DNA from: Moritella viscosa
GTDB taxonomy: Bacteria > Pseudomonadota > Gammaproteobacteria > Enterobacterales > Moritellaceae
Reading direction: 5' to 3'
NCBI GenBank assembly: GCA_000953735.1
Contig: LN554852.1
Coordinates: 3,111,846 to 3,175,845, forward strand
Length of the DNA stretch: 64,000 nucleotides
The position numbers and the translations under genes are program-made. The notes under the pieces were generated by a model. That model was given only the letters and a program-made list of their open reading frames with translations, was not told the DNA's origin and ran no database searches. This document shows, one piece after another, positions 57,238 to 64,000 of this stretch; the first letter of the stretch is position 1, and the number at the start of each line of letters is the position of its first letter.

Positions 57238-57403
57238 ATTTTACATATGCAAGAATATTCACTAAATTTGCATAAATCCAAATGTAACCGTAGGATTGCT
57301 GATAATCTGACCAGAACCGACCATCACCCTATTAAACTTATCTTTTTTCTTACATCTTGTGCTCCATTCAGTTAAAATAATCGGTTCGATTTCTTGCAAA
57401 ATA

Positions 57404-60400
57404 ATGATCATGACTGATTCTTCACAACAATATCTTTGTCGCACAACTTACCTTGTTGATAGCTTCTGGCCGGGTAAATTACTTGAGCTAAATAACACAG
57501 GTAATATCAAAGTCGCTGGGACCAATGGTGCCGGTAAAACGACGCTGCTTAAGCTACCCATGCTGTTTTGGGGCGCGCGACCAGGGCGTATTGTTGAACG
57601 TAATGCTAACAAGAAATCATTTGCAGCTTATTACTTACCACGCAAAACCAGCTACATTGTTTTTGACTACCAACGTCCAAACGGCACTGACACACCGCAG
57701 TTATGCCACGTATTAATTAAAAGCGATGGCGACAAATTACTTTACCGCTTTATTGATCACCCGTTTGATATAAAAATGTACCTTGGTGATAACGGCAATA
57801 TCTTTGCCGATGACGAAATTAAACGTAATTATCGAACCAAGTACCGTTGCGAAGTCAGTAGCTTGTTAAGCGTAGATGATTACGCAAGAGTCATTCAAAA
57901 TCATCGCGATCTTGGTGGTAAGAAATCACTGCGTAACCTGCAACAGCGTTTTTCAATGAGCCAGTCACCAATTAAGCACATTGAAAAAGTCGTGACGTCG
58001 GTATTTAACAAAATCTCTAATTTCGATGTAATCAAACAAATGATCATCGAAATCTCACAAGACGCTATCAGTTCAGAAATGCTCAGCCACAATGTAACTG
58101 ATATGGTTAATATTGATAAAACCGATATTGATAGCTGGTTAGCAGACCTGCATTCATCACAAGCAATCTTAAATTTAGAAGACAAGATCTTATCGTCATT
58201 AACCGACATTGATTCACTTATTGAAATCAAAAAAGATCTACAGCACTTACATCATCTTGCTGGCATCTATCAGCAAAAGTGTAATCAAGATCAAGATACT
58301 GCCGGCACACGTTTAAAAGATGTATTACTTGAGCTTACCGACTTAAAAGAAGCACACAGACAGCAAGTATTAGCAATTGAAGATGCTTGTCACGATGAAG
58401 AAAAAGCCCATCGTGAAATTAAACACGATCTGGATAAGCTAGAACAAGAAAAAATAGATTTTGAAGATGATGAAGCCGCGACATATGAGCAACGAGGTTC
58501 TGAATTATCCGATTTTACCTTACGCTTAATCAATCTGAACAACGAAAAAACCCAGTTAAGTGAAAAATCTGCCGATCTTAGTCGTACGTTTACCGAACAA
58601 CAACAAAAACAAGAGCTTGATTTTAACAAACGCGAGCAACAGCTAACAAACGAGATCAACTCTCAGCGTCAGCAGTTAACAACTGCGTTAAGTGAAAATA
58701 AACTGCATTATGCAACGTTAGAAAGCGAATTAAGAACGCAAACACAAACGCTAATTGATCAGTTAAACGAAAAGAAAACGCCACTTGAGCATACCAAGAT
58801 CTCGCTTAATCTACAGCTAACACAGCCACAGATTGCACCAGAACTTGCTGTACAATCTCAACAATTACAACAAAATTTAAGCCAATGCCGTCGTAATATT
58901 AACGAACGTCAGGAAGCGTATAACCGCATTAGCGGTGAATCACAAAGCTTACGCCAAAAACAGCATCAAGCGCTGCAAGCCAATGACCGTTTAAAAATTG
59001 AATTAAACCATTTAGCGCAGCAGCACCGTGATGTACAAGCATTACTGAGTCCAGAAAAAGGTTCTTTACATGCCTTCCTTGCTGAACATGTGCCAAACTG
59101 GCAAAGCAATATCGGCCGTGTGATTAATCCAGAGTTGCTTAAACACCTGCATCTTGAACCAGAATTATTATCGGCTTTTACTGATGCAGTAAAAAATACC
59201 AATACCGAAACAGCGTTAACCCAAGTACAAGATTTTTATGGCATCAAGATCAACCTTAATGCCCTAGAAAACGCCTCGTTCACAGACTGCGCACTAGCAG
59301 AAAAAGAACAACATATCTCAGCCCAAATAGGGGCTAAAAAAGCAGAGCTTGAACAATTACAAAAAGCACTCGAACAATTAAATAAAGAAGTTGAAGAGCT
59401 TGATAAACAATTAATGTCGAGCAAACAATTACTGTTTAAACAAAATCAATTACTGACTAGTTTAGTCAATGAAGAAGATGAGTTAGACGGTAAACTAGAA
59501 CAATACAAAGCCTTAGCGATTGCACGAGTGCAAACTGAATTAGCAGAAGCTGAGTTATTATTGGTTCAAGCGCAACAAGCGTTAAGCCAAGCGAAAGTTG
59601 ATTACCAAAGTCGTCATAACGAACTAAACAACGAACGTTTAGGCGTACATTGCCAGCTAGAGACTGACTATAATCAGCGTATCGACAGCTACCAAGCATC
59701 GCTTGATAACTTGCGTAATGAAGCACAAGTTGAGATGCAGCGTATCGCCGATGCATTGCAAGCGGCATTAAGCGACGCCGGAATTAATGCCAGCATCTTT
59801 AATGCCCTTGAAGCTAAAATTAAACAAACTATGAAAGCAGTTGAAAATGCCAAAGTATTCCAACAAAAAGCGGATAAATATAATAGCTGGTTAGAAACAT
59901 CGTGGTCACAAGTTGAACCTGGGCGTGAACGTTTACGCCGCTTAGATACTGCAATCCAACGCTTCCAGCAGCAACTAAAAGATAAAAAACAAGACTATCA
60001 ACAGTCAACCGACAAACTAGAACAAGAAAAAGCGCACCTTGATAAGCAGGTAACAGATCTAGTATTACAATTAAAAGGCTTAGATAACAGCCTTGTAAAA
60101 CTGGCTGACTACCCAGCGGTTGCTAACGACGATTTACCAGAATACAGTGTTAACAACATCTCTAAATTGACGAACAGTCAAATAAGTCTATTAGGCAAGC
60201 AGCAAAGCAATGTATTAAGCACAGTAAGTAAAATCAGCAGTGAATTAAAACGTTATTCGAAAAGCACACTGCAAGTCGGTTGGTTAGAAAACCGCATTGA
60301 AAGTGACCCTGAGATGGTGAACTACCGTCTTGAAGAAGCAATCAACAGCGGTGAACAACTGAGCTATGTACTGAAAAATGCAAAACTATTGCAAACCTCA

Positions 60401-61207
60401 ACCACTCACGAAGTTGAATTACGTGCTAACGATATTTTATCTATCTATACCCATTTAAGTAACTTTGATCGCAATATTACCCGTACTGGCCGTAAACTGT
60501 CTAGTCACATGAATGGTAAGCAGTTCTTCACTGCCCTCGGTGATATTAAAATTGCTATTCGTACTAAGATGGACAAGTTAGGTTACTGGAAACAACTTGA
60601 GAATGTAAACGAGGCATTTGAAGCCTATCAAGCGAATACAGAACTCACGCATGATCGCAGTATCCCCCAAGACTTAATTGATAGCTTGGATGAATTGTCA
60701 GCGGTATTACCGAAAAACAATAACATGCAACACAATGAACTATTTGATATTGAATTCACTATTGTTGAAAATGGCCGAACGACCCGTGCAACAACACCGA
60801 AAGAGCTGGAAGATGTCTCATCAACAGGCCTATCTTACTTAGCCTTAATCACTTTCTTTACCGGTTTAACAACTATGTTACGCCCCGATGCAAATACAGT
60901 GATAACTTGGCCAGTAGATGAATTAGGTGAACTGCATTCTGAGAATATTCAGGCAATGCTCGATATGCTAAATCAACACGGTATTCAGATCATGACTGCA
61001 TCACCATCAACCGATAAGTCGGTATTACAATTATTCGATCACCTATACGAAATTGACAGCCGTAATAAACGCCTGATCCAGATGAATGTTGATGATGACC
61101 CACTAATGACGTTGTTAAATGGTGACGCTAAACAAGCCTTAGCATCAGATACAGAACGAATGTCGTCAGTAAATACAGCGCCAGCCACTATGCAAGAAGA
61201 GAGTTAA
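57404..61207 (+). CDS. SMC/MukB-like ATPase of a Wadjet/Mks-type system (JetC/MksB-like)
   Basis: A giant condensin-like ATPase of about 1,267 residues. N-terminal head: Walker A in VAGTNGAGKTTLLKLP (about residue 35-50), then MLFWGARPGRIVERN. Long Gln/Glu/Lys-rich coiled coils run from about 270 to 520 and 630 to 990, with a non-coil hinge-like region around 560-620. The C-terminal head has the ABC signature SSTGLSYLALITFF and the Walker B VITWPVDELGEL. In Wadjet (JetABCD, MksBEFG) this subunit extrudes plasmid DNA loops. The frame opens at a GTG at 57359, but ATG 57404 or 57410 (MTDSSQQYL) fits better; neither has a strong Shine-Dalgarno sequence. It is first of four coupled genes. Confidence 0.85.
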   Translation: MIMTDSSQQYLCRTTYLVDSFWPGKLLELNNTGNIKVAGTNGAGKTTLLKLPMLFWGARPGRIVERNANKKSFAAYYLPRKTSYIVFDYQRPNGTDTPQLCHVLIKSDGDKLLYRFIDHPFDIKMYLGDNGNIFADDEIKRNYRTKYRCEVSSLLSVDDYARVIQNHRDLGGKKSLRNLQQRFSMSQSPIKHIEKVVTSVFNKISNFDVIKQMIIEISQDAISSEMLSHNVTDMVNIDKTDIDSWLADLHSSQAILNLEDKILSSLTDIDSLIEIKKDLQHLHHLAGIYQQKCNQDQDTAGTRLKDVLLELTDLKEAHRQQVLAIEDACHDEEKAHREIKHDLDKLEQEKIDFEDDEAATYEQRGSELSDFTLRLINLNNEKTQLSEKSADLSRTFTEQQQKQELDFNKREQQLTNEINSQRQQLTTALSENKLHYATLESELRTQTQTLIDQLNEKKTPLEHTKISLNLQLTQPQIAPELAVQSQQLQQNLSQCRRNINERQEAYNRISGESQSLRQKQHQALQANDRLKIELNHLAQQHRDVQALLSPEKGSLHAFLAEHVPNWQSNIGRVINPELLKHLHLEPELLSAFTDAVKNTNTETALTQVQDFYGIKINLNALENASFTDCALAEKEQHISAQIGAKKAELEQLQKALEQLNKEVEELDKQLMSSKQLLFKQNQLLTSLVNEEDELDGKLEQYKALAIARVQTELAEAELLLVQAQQALSQAKVDYQSRHNELNNERLGVHCQLETDYNQRIDSYQASLDNLRNEAQVEMQRIADALQAALSDAGINASIFNALEAKIKQTMKAVENAKVFQQKADKYNSWLETSWSQVEPGRERLRRLDTAIQRFQQQLKDKKQDYQQSTDKLEQEKAHLDKQVTDLVLQLKGLDNSLVKLADYPAVANDDLPEYSVNNISKLTNSQISLLGKQQSNVLSTVSKISSELKRYSKSTLQVGWLENRIESDPEMVNYRLEEAINSGEQLSYVLKNAKLLQTSTTHEVELRANDILSIYTHLSNFDRNITRTGRKLSSHMNGKQFFTALGDIKIAIRTKMDKLGYWKQLENVNEAFEAYQANTELTHDRSIPQDLIDSLDELSAVLPKNNNMQHNELFDIEFTIVENGRTTRATTPKELEDVSSTGLSYLALITFFTGLTTMLRPDANTVITWPVDELGELHSENIQAMLDMLNQHGIQIMTASPSTDKSVLQLFDHLYEIDSRNKRLIQMNVDDDPLMTLLNGDAKQALASDTERMSSVNTAPATMQEES

Positions 61208-61210
61208 CCC

Positions 61211-61843
61211 ATGTTTCAAACTACCGTTGAATTATTGTTACAGGGCCATACCATTTGTCAGGTAAGTCAACCTGATGCATATCGTTACCTGTCAGAACAA
61301 AGCCTGTTTGAAAAAGTAAATGATTACCTGCGCTTGATTAACCGTAAAGTAAAAGTAATCGAAGACGGTTTGGCCTTTGTTGCTTGTTACTGCACGATTG
61401 AAGAAGAAAACCGCGTGGATATTCGTCAGCAGTTACGCCAAGTACGTGATATTTTCCGTCCACTGGTTAACTTCTTAGACCTGGCAATGACAGCACTAGT
61501 GCATGACTGCGCCATGCGTGCGGGCGATACTATTCGCTTATCTGAGTTATTACGTGGTATTGAAAACGAACCAACGTTAAAGCAACAGTTAGCGCTATTA
61601 ACCAATAAAGGTATTTTCAAAACCAGCCGTAATGATATCTCTGAACAACTTAACTTTATCTTAAAAAAATTAGATGAAGCAGGCTATGTTCAACGTTTGG
61701 ATACTGGCAGTACCATTTATCAGATCACCGCTAAAATGAACTATATTCACGAGTTAATTGATTTTATTAATGACAGTGAATCGTTGAAATTAGAAAAACA
61801 AGATAACCATATCTTCGATGACTCACAGTCGGAGATGTTTTAA
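61211..61843 (+). CDS. MksE/JetB-like subunit
   Basis: A 210-residue, mostly helical protein, probably a tandem winged-helix KITE subunit comparable to MukE/MksE/JetB. Visible parts are LFEKVNDYLRLINRKVKVIEDG, a strand-rich AFVACYCTIEEENR, and the wing-like segment LNFILKKLDEAGYVQRLDTG. It starts three bases after the ATPase stop, and its stop overlaps the next start (TAATG), so stoichiometric translation is likely. The assignment rests on size, helical character and position rather than a sharp motif. Confidence 0.7.
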   Translation: MFQTTVELLLQGHTICQVSQPDAYRYLSEQSLFEKVNDYLRLINRKVKVIEDGLAFVACYCTIEEENRVDIRQQLRQVRDIFRPLVNFLDLAMTALVHDCAMRAGDTIRLSELLRGIENEPTLKQQLALLTNKGIFKTSRNDISEQLNFILKKLDEAGYVQRLDTGSTIYQITAKMNYIHELIDFINDSESLKLEKQDNHIFDDSQSEMF

Positions 61844-63117
61844 TGTCACAGCAGCAAAGCGCTTCTGAAGTCGAAAAAATTGCCCAAATAATACGTAGTT
61901 CGTTTGCCAAAACAAACAGCAGCATGTTAGCGCAAGCGTATTTCGATGGCAGTGTTATTGATAATGGTGAGAATACCGCATTATTAGAAATGCTTACCAA
62001 AAATGGTCTAATCCGTCCAAGTGAAGAAGATGGCACTTATATGCTTGCCATCAACTTAAAGCGAATCTTAGACAAGTTATTATTACGTCATGCGTCTTAC
62101 CGTAAACGTACTGATATCGCCAAAGTCATGCAGCACATTGACGGTGATATTAAATCCTATAAGCGTGCGTTATTAACTGGCCAACATAATGAAGTTTCCT
62201 TCTATCTAAGCCAAATAGACGAAGAGCTTTACGGCATTGTTTATGAATTAGAAGACAGCGTCAGCGGTTTGTTCGCTGCCATCACCAGTAAGTTTGGTTT
62301 TGTTGATAGCTTAGAAAGTAAAATTCATGAAAATGAAAAAGCCATCGCCTATACCGAAGGTCTGCTTAATGCGTTAGCCGATATTAACCTAAATGACGTA
62401 TACACCTGGTTAGATTGGGACGATGTGCCTGCCGAGTTAAGCCGTAAGGTCACTTTCTTTATTGATGGTTACCGCCGTATTAATCGTCAGTTAGAAGGCG
62501 CCGTTCACCGTATGCGCCAACTGCTAATGACACTACGTAAGCAGAATGAGCAAGTTGCCCGTCTTAAAGCCATGTCTAAATTCTTAAAAGACAATCCTAT
62601 TTGGGAATTAGATGACTACGCAGAGCGTGAACAAGTACCAGCTATCTTCAATCGTGTTGCACCATTACAATTATCAGCCAGTGTTGATATTAGTAATCAG
62701 GTACAACAAGAAGAACTGACCGATATTTACAACTCATTGCGTAAAGAAAGTAAGTCAGATGCAGAAGCCATTGATTTACGCAGCAGTGGCCGTATTGATG
62801 ACTTGGAACAAAAGGCCCGTCAACTCGAAGCCGACTACGTATTGTCACAGTGTGAAGCGTTATTTGCACAAGTACTCAGTAATAAAGGTGACAGTTTCTC
62901 TGCCCTACACTACTGGCAGCAAGATGGTCAACTAACTGACATTTTACCTAAACATTTATGGCTCAGTATTCTTTATAATGAATACTACAAATGCGCACCC
63001 GCCGTACGAAAAGCGATGGCAATCGACTTCCCAGAGTCCAGCACCACTGAATTACCGGGTTCGATATTAATCTCAGGTAATTTACGCGTTAATGATATTC
63101 AATTACAGAGAGGTTAA
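61843..63117 (+). CDS. MksF/JetA-like kleisin subunit
   Basis: A 424-residue protein interpreted as the kleisin-type subunit (MukF/MksF/JetA-like) that bridges the ATPase heads. It has an N-terminal winged-helix-like part (MLTKNGLIRPSEEDGTYMLA), a long helical middle (RHASYRKRTDIAKVMQHIDG; RINRQLEGAVHRMRQLLMTL) and a C-terminal small domain (ALHYWQQDGQLTDILPKHLW). It is coupled to the upstream gene by a one-base overlap and followed after two bases by the Toprim gene. In described Wadjet operons this subunit gene comes first; here it is third. Confidence 0.7.
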   Translation: MSQQQSASEVEKIAQIIRSSFAKTNSSMLAQAYFDGSVIDNGENTALLEMLTKNGLIRPSEEDGTYMLAINLKRILDKLLLRHASYRKRTDIAKVMQHIDGDIKSYKRALLTGQHNEVSFYLSQIDEELYGIVYELEDSVSGLFAAITSKFGFVDSLESKIHENEKAIAYTEGLLNALADINLNDVYTWLDWDDVPAELSRKVTFFIDGYRRINRQLEGAVHRMRQLLMTLRKQNEQVARLKAMSKFLKDNPIWELDDYAEREQVPAIFNRVAPLQLSASVDISNQVQQEELTDIYNSLRKESKSDAEAIDLRSSGRIDDLEQKARQLEADYVLSQCEALFAQVLSNKGDSFSALHYWQQDGQLTDILPKHLWLSILYNEYYKCAPAVRKAMAIDFPESSTTELPGSILISGNLRVNDIQLQRG

Positions 63118-63119
63118 TT

Positions 63120-64000
63120 ATGACGATTAGCAGGACGCTATATAATCGCTGTAAAAAACTAATTAAATCGAATGAACAAGGCCTAAAATACGATGATATT
63201 AACGCCGAAATATGGGCGTTATCTGGCTTAGGCCATAAATACGTGATCCCTTCGACTAAAAGAACAAAACAAAAAATATATTTCAAGCTACGCGCTGGCG
63301 AAGCAGAAAAGTTACAAGCCTTTATTAAAGAAGAAAAGGGTCTTGATGTATTAAAAGATCCTTACATGAATAGTGACCGAGTTTCAAATGCAGCATGCAA
63401 CAATGATGAAAAGGTCGGCGCAAATGCATCACAAGATATCATTTTAGTGAATAACGCAGCCGGAAAATTAAAACTCAACCAAGAAGTAAGTTCTTTATTT
63501 AACTCTATCCACACTGCAGGTATAGAACTTCGTCATAGTATGATCACGAGTATCGAACATGATGCTATCATCATATGTGAAAATTTCACGCCTATGTACT
63601 ACCTTCATCAACTAAAAAATAATCCAGTCTTCAAGCATGCGTTAATTATTTATCGTGGTGATAGCCAAAGTGGTAAACGTGCAGATGAAGTTAACTGTTT
63701 TATCGAAAAATATAAAGCAATATTACCCCTCTATTATTTCGGTGATTTTGATCCCGAAGGGTTTTCGATTGCCAACAGCTTTCAGGTTGACGGCATCATA
63801 CTGCCAGATATAACACGATTCTCAGCATTAACAAAAATCGAACTTAGTAAACTAGCGGGCAAAGATAAATTTTTTCCTCAACTAGCTCACGGCAACTCTT
63901 ACTTGAATCTCTCTGCTTATTCACAAGCATGGCATGCCCATATAAACTTAATGAATCAACATCAATTAGGTTGGCAACAAGAACATTTAATTGGCGCAAG
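63120..64000 (+). CDS. Toprim nuclease subunit JetD/MksG-like (cut by window end)
   Basis: The first 293 residues of the Wadjet nuclease subunit, which cleaves plasmid DNA held by the SMC complex. The N-terminal arm region has a short winged-helix-like start (YDDINAEIWALSGLGHK). The Toprim acids are visible: Glu in AIIICENFTPMYY (about residue 154) and the D-x-D in YYFGDFDPEG (about residues 207-214). The ATG at 63120 follows an AGAGAGG site. The C-terminus lies outside the window. Together with the three upstream genes it completes a four-gene set. Confidence 0.83.
   Translation, partial: MTISRTLYNRCKKLIKSNEQGLKYDDINAEIWALSGLGHKYVIPSTKRTKQKIYFKLRAGEAEKLQAFIKEEKGLDVLKDPYMNSDRVSNAACNNDEKVGANASQDIILVNNAAGKLKLNQEVSSLFNSIHTAGIELRHSMITSIEHDAIIICENFTPMYYLHQLKNNPVFKHALIIYRGDSQSGKRADEVNCFIEKYKAILPLYYFGDFDPEGFSIANSFQVDGIILPDITRFSALTKIELSKLAGKDKFFPQLAHGNSYLNLSAYSQAWHAHINLMNQHQLGWQQEHLIGA

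Noticed and set aside
57359-57403. GTG start giving 15 extra residues to the SMC-like protein.
   Set aside because: The extra residues are unlike the family start and there is no ribosome binding site; ATG 57404 or 57410 is more likely.

Overview
The window is a piece of chromosome from an A+T-rich, probably marine and cold-adapted gammaproteobacterium. A complete hut cluster, a menFDHBCE operon, paired dCache-type chemoreceptors, a GlnD-family protein and a bacterial SRP RNA fit a Moritella-like organism (Psychromonas, Photobacterium or Shewanella relatives are alternatives). The genus is inferred from gene content only.

Layout. 1-4.5 kb: histidine degradation genes hutI (3' end only), hutG, hutU and hutH. 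4.6-7.7 kb: a DUF2238 membrane protein, a BCCT transporter and a small DUF1971 cupin. 7.7-15.8 kb: two truncated fragments of family-1 glycosidase (6-phospho-beta-glucosidase type) genes flank about 6.6 kb of accessory DNA. That DNA holds four unfamiliar genes, all on the minus strand, separated by long repeat-bearing spacers; two of them carry nuclease-like signatures. 15.8-29.5 kb: mostly core genes (PaiB-like, GNAT, MocR-type regulator, two chemoreceptors, RecX-like, SEC-C, DHH phosphoesterase, lipoprotein). Among them is a glnD-like gene broken by an expanded 7-bp tandem repeat.

30-44.5 kb is a composite mobile region. A truncated yghU-type glutathione transferase gene abuts a truncated large serine recombinase. 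At the far side a truncated Tn7-like tnsA sits beside the SRP RNA gene (ffs), a known attachment locus of one Tn7-like branch. Between them is a 3,150-bp inverted repeat, each arm being IS3-family + IS630-family + IS6-family elements. The arms enclose 6.5 kb holding a third IS6 copy, a SGNH hydrolase, an unknown protein, and a compact minus-strand cassette: outer-membrane barrel, Gly-rich exported polypeptide, small membrane protein and C39-like lipoprotein. The cassette looks like a minimal export system with a partial resemblance to Fap.

44.7-57.1 kb returns to core genes: an EAL protein, the full menaquinone operon menF-D-H-B-C-E, a TauE/SafE exporter and a basic amino-acid antiporter. 57.4-64 kb is a translationally coupled operon of a giant SMC-like ATPase, a MksE-like and a MksF-like subunit and a Toprim protein (cut by the window end). 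This is a Wadjet/MksBEFG-type plasmid-defence system in the unusual gene order C-B-A-D.
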